Source: Rhizobacter sp. (lineage in GTDB: Bacteria; Pseudomonadota; Gammaproteobacteria; Burkholderiales; Burkholderiaceae_C). From it: 8,502 nt of DNA. Below are positions 1 through 7,600 of this stretch, in pieces. Positions within the stretch are counted from its first letter, which is position 1; the number at the start of each line of letters is the position of its first letter. A program made the translations under genes and the position numbers. Below the pieces are notes generated by a model. That model had not been told where the DNA came from, did not search any database, and was given only the letters and a program-made list of their open reading frames with translations. The stretch is taken from assembly GCA_025360945.1 (NCBI GenBank), contig JANYBE010000199.1, positions 1 through 8,502 on the forward strand, read 5' to 3'.

Positions 1-566
1 AGCCAGGCCACGCCGATGCCGATGCGCATTCCCACGATGATCTCCGGCAGCACGGCAGGAATGACGACACGGCGGAACAGCACGGTGCGCGAGACGCCGA
101 AGTTCGCCGCCGCGCGAAGATAGCGGCGCTCGATTGTGTGCACCCCCGACGTTGTCTGCACGATCATCGGGAACACTGACGAAATGAAGATCAGGAAGAT
201 CGGCGACAGGTCGCCGACGCCGAACCACAGAATGGCCAGTGGAATCCAGGCGATCGGCGAGATCGGCCGCAGCATCTGGAAGATCGGGTTGAACGTGCGG
301 TACGCGCCACTTACCCAGCCCATCCACAGGCCCAGCGGCACCGCCAGCAGCACTGCCAGCCCGAAGCCGATAGCAACGCGGAACAACGACGCACCGATGT
401 GCTCCCACAGCGTGCCATCCTGCGCCAGCTCCCAGGCTCCGGCGACCACCTGCCAGGGCGTCGGGAAGATCGCACTCTCGGTGCGCGCGACCACGGCCCA
501 CCAGACGGCAATCACCGCGGCCAGCACCAGCAGCGGCGGCGCGATTCGCTTCAGCCGCTCGACCAT
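1..566 (-). CDS. ABC transporter permease, NitT/TauT (SsuC/TauC/NrtB-like) family, C-terminus cut by window edge
   Basis: Inner-membrane permease subunit of a binding-protein-dependent importer. About 188 residues are visible from an ATG at 566, then the frame leaves the window. Seen: a hydrophobic first segment near residues 6-26, a second near 62-85 ending in LGLWMGW, and the family block RPISPIAWIPLAILWFGVGD followed by another membrane stretch. Next comes the cytoplasmic ATPase-contacting EAA loop (RAAANFG, nine residues, VVIP, then LPEIIVGMRIG). These blocks are typical of NitT/TauT permeases. The start is supported by GGTGAG four bases upstream; an in-frame GTG at 575 is an alternative. 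It begins 37 bases after the cupredoxin-like gene and is the last visible gene of the operon. The cognate ATPase would be expected just beyond the left edge (inference). Substrate cannot be read from the permease. Confidence 0.93.
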   Translation of the reverse strand, partial: MVERLKRIAPPLLVLAAVIAVWWAVVARTESAIFPTPWQVVAGAWELAQDGTLWEHIGASLFRVAIGFGLAVLLAVPLGLWMGWVSGAYRTFNPIFQMLRPISPIAWIPLAILWFGVGDLSPIFLIFISSVFPMIVQTTSGVHTIERRYLRAAANFGVSRTVLFRRVVIPAVLPEIIVGMRIGIGVAW

Positions 567-603
567 GGGACTCACCGCGTCGATCCCGTGGGCAGGCCGA
601 CGA

Positions 604-1068
604 TCATGACGCTCGCTTCAGCCATTGCCGGGCCCGCCATCGCAGCGTCGGCCATCCTTTGGCGGGACCAGGTTCGACGATCACGCTCATCGCCCCGCTG
701 GCGTGTGCCGTGCAGGCGAAGCTGTAGGTCGAAACCACCTCGAATGGCAACCGAAAACTCTGTCCAGGCATGATCAGCGTAGGCCCGAACACCTGCGGCA
801 CGACGTCCAGGTTGCGCAGCAGCAGCACGTCGTTGATCCCCAGCGTCAAGCGAACCGTGTCGGGCAAGATCTCGACCTTGTCGCCCGCCATCCGGCGAGC
901 CCAGGTGCCGGGAGGGATCTCGAACAATTCTTCTCTCGAAACCCGCTCGATCGGCGCCAGCGCAGCCCAGGCCGACGCAGCCAGCACGGGGGCTGCAACC
1001 AGCAAGGACCACCACGGCGCGGACCTACGCCATCCCGCCCGGACCCGATCCGCATCGCCGCCCGTCAC
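604..1068 (-). CDS. membrane-anchored cupredoxin-like protein, one copper ligand apparently replaced
   Basis: 154 residues starting at a GTG whose bases overlap the SCO stop (GTGA, 1068-1065), so translation is probably coupled. Residues about 19-38 form one hydrophobic anchor; the rest should be periplasmic. The C-terminal half looks like a cupredoxin fold: a beta-rich stretch, then YSFACTAHASGAM, giving Cys119, His122 and Met127 in the C-x2-H-x4-M spacing of plastocyanin/pseudoazurin type-1 copper sites. In such proteins the fourth ligand is a His after an N-x-D-x-x-P-type motif; here the matching stretch is NLDVVPQVF, with Gln92 where His is expected. The protein may thus bind copper with altered geometry, bind it only with a partner, or not bind it. 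I know no named gene for it. Its place between a SCO protein and an ABC permease suggests periplasmic metal or redox handling (inference). Confidence 0.8.
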   Translation of the reverse strand: MTGGDADRVRAGWRRSAPWWSLLVAAPVLAASAWAALAPIERVSREELFEIPPGTWARRMAGDKVEILPDTVRLTLGINDVLLLRNLDVVPQVFGPTLIMPGQSFRLPFEVVSTYSFACTAHASGAMSVIVEPGPAKGWPTLRWRARQWLKRAS

Positions 1069-1655
1069 TTCGCCAGCAACAGCTTGACGTCGTGCACGAA
1101 GTCCTTGGCGTCGCGGCCGTAGGGCATCATCGCGCGCAGCCGGCCTTCGGGATCGATCAGGAAAATCGACGACGTGTGGTCCACCGCGTAGCCGTCAGAC
1201 ATCGGCACCTTGATGGCCACGATGCCGTAGTTCTTGCGCATCGCCGCCAGCAACTCGGGCTTGCCGGCGCCGCCAATGAAGCTGGTGTCGAACGCCCCGA
1301 GGTAGGCCTTCAGGTGCGCCGGATCGTCGCGCTCCGGGTCCACGGTCACGAACACCACCTGGACCGCGTCGGCCGCCGCGCCCAGCGCCGTGCGCAACTG
1401 CGCGAGCGTGGCCAGCGTCGTCGGGCACACGGCAGCGCAATGCGTGAAACCGAACGACAGCAGCACGACCTTGCCGCGGTAGCGGGCCAGCGTCAACTCG
1501 CCGCCATCGGAGCCGCGCAAGGCGAAATCGGGCGCCAGACGCGGCGGCTCGAACACACCTGCCTTCAGGGCGAGGGAGCTCGCAGTGGATACAGTTGCCG
1601 TGATGGCCAGCAACAGCGGGACCAGCAGCTTGGGAACGACTCGAAACGAGGGCAT
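1065..1655 (-). CDS. SCO1/SenC/PrrC family copper-binding thioredoxin-fold protein
   Basis: About 196 residues from the ATG at 1655. A TTG at 1670, overlapping the upstream stop as TTGA, would add five residues; I prefer ATG because TTG is a rare start and neither has a strong Shine-Dalgarno. Residues 8-29 are a signal peptide or anchor. The thioredoxin-like domain contains the SCO copper site: GFTHCAAVCP (Cys73 and Cys77, the CxxxCP motif) and the distal His160 in YAVDHTSSIFLID. Family knowledge: SCO proteins deliver copper to the CuA site of cytochrome oxidase or act as periplasmic thiol-disulfide and copper-relay proteins. Length is normal. All ligands are present, so it should be functional. 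No oxidase genes are seen nearby; it lies between an ABC binding protein and a cupredoxin-like protein, so its client may be one of those (inference). Confidence 0.93.
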   Translation of the reverse strand: MPSFRVVPKLLVPLLLAITATVSTASSLALKAGVFEPPRLAPDFALRGSDGGELTLARYRGKVVLLSFGFTHCAAVCPTTLATLAQLRTALGAAADAVQVVFVTVDPERDDPAHLKAYLGAFDTSFIGGAGKPELLAAMRKNYGIVAIKVPMSDGYAVDHTSSIFLIDPEGRLRAMMPYGRDAKDFVHDVKLLLAK

Positions 1656-1666
1656 TGATCGATGAC

Positions 1667-2743
1667 TCAAAGAGGGATGACAGTAGCGCGCGCCGCCTTA
1701 GTGAAGCTCTCGTCCATGTACTTCTCGTAAGCCACAGGGCCCTTGATCGTGCCCGCTTCGATCGACAGCTGCATCAGTTCTTCGAACTCCGACCGGATCA
1801 TGCGCAGGTCGCCGTAGGTCACCCGGTCGACCGGATTCTCCATGACGAAGCGGATGATGTTCGGGTCCTGGTTGAAAAACTTGCGCCCAGCGGCGATGGT
1901 CACGGCCTTGTTCCGGTTGTCCTGCTTCTGGTCTAGCCATTGGCCGGCACCGAGCACGTAGTTGACGAGATCCTGCACCATCGGCCGGTTTTCCGCGATC
2001 AGTTCTTCGCGCACGGTCAGCACGCAGCAGATGTAGTTGCGCCACTCGTCGCGTGTCATGCGCAGGACGCGCGCATAACCGGCGCGTTGCGCGGCCGCAC
2101 CGAAGGGCTCGCCGGTGCAGTAGGCGTCCACCGCCTTGGCGTACAGCGCGGCCGGCATGTCGGGCGGTGCCATCTCGACGATCTGGATGTCCTTGGGCGT
2201 CATGCCCTCGCGCGCCAACATCTTGCGCAGGAATAGGAAGTCGACCGCGAAGCGGCTGGGGATCGCGATGCGCTTGCCGGCGAGGTCCTTGAAGCGCTGG
2301 TGCGGCGAGTCCGTGCGCACCATGATGACCGCGCCCGAGCGGTGCCCGAGCGACACGATCTTCACCGGGATTTTCTTATCCGCCAGGTCCATGACCAGCG
2401 GCGCCAGCATGTAAGCGGCCTGGATGCGGCCGGTCATCAAGGACTCCTTGATCTCGGGCCAGCCGTTGTACTTGCTGTATTCGAACCCGAACTGCGGGCC
2501 CACGCCCATTGCCGCGTTGCTGGTCGCGCGCGCCACACAGGCCACGGGCAGTGTCAGGTTGCAGGTCACGGGCAGGCCGCCCACCAGCAGGGGCGTTGGC
2601 GCAGCCGCTGCTGCTGACCGGGGCCAGGTCAGCGCGGGCAGCACCGCACTCAGCGCAGCGTGCAAAAGCTCCCGGCGACGCGGTAGCGATGGGGGGCGAG
2701 GTGACGAGTTGGGATCCATGGTCGCACAGCGATGCGCGTGCAT
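1667..2743 (-). CDS. NitT/TauT (NrtA/SsuA/NMT1-like) ABC transporter substrate-binding protein, Tat-type signal
   Basis: 358 residues from the ATG at 2743. An in-frame ATG at 2719 gives 350 residues and a more usual signal-peptide n-region; neither has a clear Shine-Dalgarno. The N-terminus has a twin-arginine-like motif (PRRRELLHA, residues 21-29), a hydrophobic stretch and an alanine-rich cleavage region near 44-48. The mature part resembles the NrtA/CmpA-type NMT1 family: GGLPVTCNLTLPVA, YNGWPEIKESLMTGRIQAAYMLAP and AVDAYCTGEPFGAAAQRAG, with a C-terminal region like RFVMENPVDRVTYGDL. It would bind a small ligand in the periplasm and deliver it to the permease encoded downstream. Cys61, Cys69, Cys209, Cys239 and Cys240 are unusually many for a periplasmic binding protein and could be redox or metal linked (inference). 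It is the first gene of the operon. Substrate unknown: nitrate, sulfonate, pyrimidine and metal-complex binders share this fold. Confidence 0.92.
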   Translation of the reverse strand: MHAHRCATMDPNSSPRPPSLPRRRELLHAALSAVLPALTWPRSAAAAAPTPLLVGGLPVTCNLTLPVACVARATSNAAMGVGPQFGFEYSKYNGWPEIKESLMTGRIQAAYMLAPLVMDLADKKIPVKIVSLGHRSGAVIMVRTDSPHQRFKDLAGKRIAIPSRFAVDFLFLRKMLAREGMTPKDIQIVEMAPPDMPAALYAKAVDAYCTGEPFGAAAQRAGYARVLRMTRDEWRNYICCVLTVREELIAENRPMVQDLVNYVLGAGQWLDQKQDNRNKAVTIAAGRKFFNQDPNIIRFVMENPVDRVTYGDLRMIRSEFEELMQLSIEAGTIKGPVAYEKYMDESFTKAARATVIPL

Positions 2744-2763
2744 TGTCGGTCAAAGGCGACCGT

Positions 2764-3018
2764 GACGTGCGCGCGCTGGGGCTGGAGATCCGCGCTTGGT
2801 TGTACACCGGCGAGTGTGACTCGGTAGGCGGCAAGCTCGCTGGTATTGCCGTGCGCACCGGTGCATCTGTCGCGGTGCAGGCGCAACTTGGCGAGGTGCT
2901 CGTGTCGAGCACCGTCAAGGATCTGGTCGCGGGCTGCGGATTGTCGTTTCGGGACCGCGGATGGCGATCTCTGAAAGGCATTCCCGGCGACTGGCGGCTA
3001 TTCGCGGTCGAGCACTGA
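2764..3018 (+). pseudogene. 3' fragment of a class III adenylate/guanylate cyclase gene
   Basis: From DVRALGLEIRAWLYTGEC onward the plus-strand frame reads as the C-terminal half of a class III cyclase homology domain, through KLAGIAVRTGAS, GEVLVSSTVKDLVAG and LKGIPGDWRLFAVEH to the stop at 3016-3018. This subtype (VRALGLEIRAGLHTGECE-like) is often fused to alpha/beta-hydrolase or other domains. About 85 residues remain; the first metal-binding half and everything upstream are missing. The family segment usually reading IAVHIGARV is IAVRTGASV here, so the catalytic Arg position is Ser, a further sign of decay. The frame stays open upstream to 2509, but that part is antisense to the binding-protein gene and shows no cyclase similarity. 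The recognisable part begins about 20 bases from the start codon of the divergent operon, marking a rearrangement junction. Confidence 0.8.
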
Positions 3019-3028
3019 CGATGGCCGC

Positions 3029-3622
3029 TCAGGCGACAAATCCGGCCTTGAGCAGACCCTCGCGGTGATGTTCGAGGTCGGCGGCGCGCTGGTAGTGGAG
3101 CATCGGCAAGACGTGCTCGTCGATGCTGAATGTTGGTCGCTCCTTCAGGATCTCGCGCCGCTGCTCGAGCGCTGCTACAGCGTTGCCCAGCTGCGCGTGG
3201 CGGGCGGCGAAAAACGCGCGTAGCAATGGGTCGGGCGCAGCGATGTGACGCATGCAGTCCACCGCCTGCGCATGCCGACGCGCGACGAACTGGGCGCGCG
3301 CCAGGTGGCTCCAGAACCGGTCGGGGTCAAACGGGTTCAGGCGCATCGCTTTCATAATCCACTCGATGCCCTCGTCGGGCTGACCGAGCCAGGTCAGTAT
3401 CTCGCCCTGCTGCACGACGATCCGGTCATCGTTCGGGTTTAGGCGCCGGGCGCGCTGCTGGTGATAGGTTGCTTTGTCGAAATCATTGCGGATCACCCAC
3501 ATCGCCGCCAGGATCCGGCGCACGTCGCTGTCGTTGTCGGCAAGCGCGAGATCGAGCGCGAGTTCGCGCTCGATCTCGTCTTCTGTGGTCGCAAGGCTGT
3601 CGCACCAGCCGAAGGTCGAGTA
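3029..3622 (-). pseudogene. open 3' segment of the broken cyclase-TPR gene: TPR repeats
   Basis: The last open stretch encodes tetratricopeptide-like helices: DNDSDVRRILAAMWVIRNDF, ATYHQQRARRLNPNDDRIVV, LTWLGQPDEGIEWIMKAMRL, then FVARRHAQAVDCMRHIAAPD and AAEL-type helices up to HHREGLLKAGFVA. It matches the normal C-terminus of the cyclase-TPR family, ending at its own stop (3031-3029), so the 3' end is complete. An ATG at 3676 in this frame could be called as the start of a 215-residue protein, but the first residues of such a call lie in the wrong frame for the family. A hairpin-like repeat (3027-3034 with 3045-3053) overlaps the end but has no T tract, so I do not call a terminator. Confidence 0.72.
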
Positions 3623-3989
3623 TGCAGGCGCGCCACGCGTGGGCATGGGCGCATTTCGGATCAAGCGTCGTTGCACGCGAGGCGAGGCGCAATGCGGCCG
3701 TGTTGTCCTCGCGCGTCGAGCGGTGGTGCAGCAACTTGCTGGTTACCAGGCATTCGTAGGCCGCCATGCTGTCGGTGGGCTTGTGCGCCGCGCGGTCGCG
3801 GGTCGCGGCTTCGACGCGCCCCGGCAGCACCGCGACGATCGCGCTCGTCATTTCGTCCTGGATCGCCGAAGATGTCCTCGAGGTCGCGGTCGTAGCGCTC
3901 GGCCCAGGCGTGTCGGTCGGCCTCCGCATCGAACAGCTGCGCGGAAATGCGCACGCGGTTGCCGGCGCGACGACGCTGCCTTCGAGCAC

Positions 3990-4496
3990 CTACTGCACTC
4001 CCAGTTCGCGCGCGACTTTGTTCACGTCGACCGTCTGGCCCTTGCACTTGAAGGAGGTGTTGCGCGAAATCACGAACAGCTCGTGAAAGCGCCACAGCTC
4101 GGTCAGGACCTTTCCGGAAACGCAGATGCCGCCCGGCAGGGCCCTCAATTCGAGGCGCGCCGCGATGTTCACGCCATCGTCGTAGAGACGCCCGTCGCCC
4201 AGGTTCACGCCGATCCGAAATGCGATGCATCGGTGTTCGGGGAGTTCGGCGTTGCAGCTGCCCAGCTGGGCCTGCATCGCGCAAGCCGCCTCGACCGCCT
4301 CGACCGCGCTACCGAAGTCGGCCAGCAGGTTGTCGCCGGGCGTGTCGACCACGCGACCTTGGTGCGCGGCGACGATGCCACCGACCAGTTGGCGGCAGGT
4401 GTCGAGCGAGCGCACGGTGGCAGAGTCGTCGTCTCCCATCAGGCGGCTGACGCCCGCGGCATCAGCGCTCAGGATGGCTGCGAGTCTGCGCTGCAC
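3990..4496 (-). pseudogene. open 5' segment of the broken cyclase-TPR gene: cyclase domain joined to the start of the TolB-like region
   Basis: This uninterrupted stretch holds the first part of the disrupted gene. The metal-binding Asp blocks are visible (ILSADAAGVSRLM and TPGDNLLADF), then FRIGVNLGD and DDGVNIAARLE with the Asn/Arg catalytic pair, so the catalytic residues survive although a few residues between RIGVNLGD and GVNIAARLE appear to be missing. After GGICVSGKV the sequence jumps to LTELWRFHELFVISRNTSF, which in relatives follows a linker and the start of the TolB-like region (consensus ITELSRFHELFVIARNSSF). About 85-100 residues seem deleted in frame (inference from remembered family layout). 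It ends at the premature TAG. An annotation pipeline could call this as a short intact gene from 4550; I consider it a fragment. Confidence 0.7.
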
Positions 4497-4588
4497 GGGG
4501 AGTCCTCGTTGATCTTCGGATTCCTGCCTCGCCGCGGCGCCGACCCTCAACGATCATCCCAAGCCCAAGCTTCGCAGCCATTCTAGAC

Positions 4589-4607
4589 GGTGCACCGCGC
4601 CGCGGTG
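4589..4607. repeat. overlapping palindromes in the divergent intergenic region
   Basis: GGTGCACC (4589-4596) is a perfect 8-base palindrome. It overlaps CACCGCG-C-CGCGGTG (4593-4607), seven-base arms around one central base. It lies just upstream of the candidate promoter and between two divergent cyclase genes, so it could be an operator. Short GC palindromes also arise by chance in such DNA. Confidence 0.3.
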
Positions 4608-4613
4608 ATGCGC

Positions 4614-4643
4614 TTGTCACGGGGCACCTGCACCGGTCATGAT
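4614..4643 (+). promoter_or_regulatory. candidate sigma70-type promoter for the large cyclase gene
   Basis: TTGTCA (4614-4619, five of six to TTGACA) is followed after 18 bases by CATGAT (4638-4643, four of six to TATAAT), about 35 bases before the ATG at 4679. This is a match by eye in the divergent intergenic region and has modest weight in GC-rich DNA. Confidence 0.3.
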
Positions 4644-4678
4644 GCATATCGTTCGCTGAACCGCGACAGAATCTCCTT

Positions 4679-7600
4679 ATGCAGTGCCCTCGTTGCGCTC
4701 ATGCCAATCCGACCGAAGCACGCTTTTGCGCTGCCTGCGGAGAGAACCTGCTCCTGCAGTGCCCGCATTGTGGCGCCGCCGTCGCCGCCGCTCAGCGTTT
4801 CTGCATGGCGTGCGGCTTGGCCGTCGCCGACACGCCGGCCGCGTCGTCTGTGCTGGCCTCCGGCGAGCGTCGCCAGGCGACGATCGTGTTCTCTGACCTG
4901 TCGGGCTACACCGCGCTCAATACCACCGTCGATCCCGAGGAGGTGGAAGCCGTGCTGGCGAACATCAAAGCCAGCGCCCTCACTGTCATCGAACGCCATG
5001 GCGGCACAGTGAACCAGTTCGTCGGCGACGAGGTCATGGCGCTGTTCGGTGTTCCGGTGGCGCGGCGCGACGATGCACGCCACGCCGTGGCGGCGGCCCT
5101 TGAGCTGCACCGCGTCGTCGACGACATGGCGCCAGCCTTGCAGGCGCGGCTGGGCCGGATTCTTAGCCTGCACACCGGTATCGATACTGGCCTGATCGTG
5201 GCACGTCGCAGCGACACGCGCGGCGGCGCCTTCACCGTCACCGGCGACGCCGTCAACACGGCGGCGCGATTGCGCAGCGCCGCCGCGTCTGGCGAGGTTC
5301 TCGTCAGCCACACCACCTGGCAACAGGTCGCCGACTTCTTCCATGCCGACGTCCCTACCGCGGTGCAGGTCAAGGGAAAGGAGCAGGCGTTGTGGGTTCA
5401 TCGGGTGTATGCCGAGCGGTCGTCACGCGAGACGGCCATCAAGCCCATAGTCGGCCGCGACGACGAACTGCGCGAGTTCCTTGCCGTGGCCCAGACCTGC
5501 CGTGATCGCGGCAAGGGCCGCGTCGTGGTCGTTCGCGGCGACCCCGGCGTGGGCAAGTCGCGCCTGGTGAGCGAATTCGTGCATGGCGCGGAGGCCCGTG
5601 GGTACAGCTGCCATGCGGCCGTGGTCCTCGATTTCGGCGCGCAGACCGGGCGCGATGCCGTGCGCAGCCTTACGCGCAGCCTGCTCGGCCTAAAGCTGGG
5701 CGCGGACGAAGCGGAACGCCGTGCCGCGATCGAGCACGCCGCCGCCGCGCCGGAGATCGGTCCGGACCGCGCGGTGCCGCTCTACGATCTGGTCGACGTG
5801 CCGCCCCCACCACTTCAGCGCGCGCTTATCGCGGCCATGAACGTGGCCTCGCGTGACACCGAGTCACTGCGGACCTTGTGCACGCTGGTGATTCACGAAT
5901 CCACGCAACGCCCCGTGCTGCTCCTGGTGGACGACATTCATTGGGCCGATCCCTGGACACTCGCGCGGCTGGCGGCGCTTGCAACGGTCGCGAAGAACCA
6001 TGCGTTGCTGCTCGTCATGACGACCCGCTTCGCGGGCGACCCAACCTCGGGCGCGTGGCGCGCCGCGCTGCACGGGTCACCGCTGATCAGCGTCGACCTG
6101 GGGCCGCTGCTGCCGGCCGACGCGCTGCGCTTGGCGGCCAGCGCCTCGCCAGCATCGGACGCGATACGTCAGCTGTGCGTGCAGCGCGCCGAGGGCAATC
6201 CGCTGTTTCTCGAGCAGCTGCTGCTCAATGCGGGCGAGATGCAGCAGGCAGATCTGCCCGGATCGATCCAGGCCCTCGTTCACGCCCGGCTGGACCGATT
6301 GGACAGCGCCGACAAGGCCGCGTTGCAAGCGGCATCGGTGCTGGGCCAGCGCTTCGGCATCGCGTCGTTGCGGCATGTCGCCGCCGATCCGGCGTGCAAC
6401 TGCGATGTCCTGATCGCGCACTTCCTGGTACGGTTCGACGGCGACGAATTCATGTTCTGCCACGCGCTGATCTGCGACGGTGCCTATGCGTCGCTGCTGC
6501 ACTCGAGCCGCAGGCAACTGCACGTTCGCGCCGCGGAGTGGTACGTGTCGCATGACGCCGTGCTCGCCGCCGAGCACTTCGAACGTGGCAACGATGCTCG
6601 CGCGCCGCAGGCCTTCCTGGTAGCGAGCAACGCCGCCGCGGCTCAGTTTCGGTTCGAACCGGCGCTGGCCCTTGCCGAGCGTGGGCTCCGGCTCGCCAGC
6701 CAGCGACCGACGCGGTTTGCGATCCAGATGGCGTGCGCCCATTGGCTGATCGAACTCGGGCGCGCGGCCGAGGCAGTCGAGCTGTGCGGCGCGGCACTCC
6801 CCGCCTGCGAGGGCCTGGCCGAGCGCGCGCAGGCGCTGATCCTGCAGGCCGCCGGCATGCGCCTGAACGACCGTATCGACGAGGGCCTGGCCGCACTCCA
6901 GGAAGCCCAGCCGCTGGCCGAGCAGGCCGGGCTCGCGCTGGAACTGTCGCATCTCCATCACCTGCGCGGCAATCTGCTGTTTCCGCTCGGCCGACCCGCA
7001 GAATGCTTGCACGCTCACGAGCAGGCGCTCGCGCATGCGATCGAGGCCGGTTCGCTCGAGGCACAGGCGGCTGCACTCGGCGGCTTGGGTGATGCGCAGT
7101 ACCTGCATGGCAGAATGGCCGCGGCCAACGAGCAGTTCGTGAAGTGCGTCGCCCTCGCTCGGGAGCGCGGGTTTGGCCGGCTCGAGGTCGCAAATCTGCC
7201 CATGATCGGTTGGACGCAGCTTCACCTGAACGAGCTGCGCGGCGCGGTAGAGCTGGGTCACCAGGCCATCGATCTGGCGATGCGCGCAGCGCAGCCGCGG
7301 GCCGAACTCATCGCTCGGGTCATGGTCGTCTGGATCGACGGCCTCATCCGGTGCAGCGCCGACGCGGTTTCCGAGCCGCTGGACAGGGCGCTGGCGCTGG
7401 CGGGGTCGCTGCGCGCCAAGCGATTCGAGGGTCAGCTGTACGGCTGCCGCGCCCTGGTCGCGCTGCGCAGCGGTCAGCGCGGCCTTGCTCGCATGCATGC
7501 TGAGAACGCGCTGGGGATCTGCCGCGAGCATGGCATGGGACACACCGGCCCGTGGATTCTGGGCGTAGTCGCGCTGGTCGAAATCGACCCGACGGCCCGC

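Larger units (their letters stand above)
3029..4496 (-). pseudogene. disrupted class III adenylate cyclase / TolB-like / TPR signalling gene
   Basis: Read right to left, this is a cyclase-TPR protein found in multiple copies in many proteobacteria. The likely ancestral start is the GTG at 4496-4494 (QRRLAAILSADAAG), six bases after GAGGA (4507-4503); the frame is open to an ATG at 4550. Lesions seen by comparing conserved blocks: a TAG at 3992-3990 after ARELGVQ, where the family has Tyr (YVLEGSV), fitting a TAC-to-TAG change; a one-base loss near 3970-3974 (GSV to RRAGNRVRISAQLFD); a one-base gain near 3864-3868 (DLEDIF to AIQDEMTSAIVAVLPG); and a third shift near 3612-3625 (AWRACIL to FGWCDSLATTEDEIE). 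The cyclase domain also appears to lack its end plus the following linker. Every block remains recognisable, so decay looks recent. It converges with the cyclase fragment at 3018, ten bases away. Confidence 0.85.

Noticed and set aside
136..609. plus-strand open frame at the left end
   Set aside because: It is antisense to the ABC permease, whose family motifs (EAA loop and PIAWIPLAILWFG block) are clear on the minus strand.
572..1015. 147-codon minus-strand frame overlapping the cupredoxin-like gene
   Set aside because: It is a shifted frame of the cupredoxin-like gene, which has a coupled start, a membrane anchor and the C-x2-H-x4-M motif.
3027..3053. hairpin GCTCAGGC / GCCTTGAGC as a bidirectional terminator between converging genes
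   Set aside because: The stem contains a bulge, lies within coding sequence and is not followed by a T tract on either strand.
3474..4586. 370-codon plus-strand open frame opposite the broken cyclase-TPR gene
   Set aside because: Low-complexity Arg/Ala/Ser-rich translation with no domain. The minus strand carries recognisable cyclase and TPR blocks, and loss of stops on the opposite strand is expected at this GC content.
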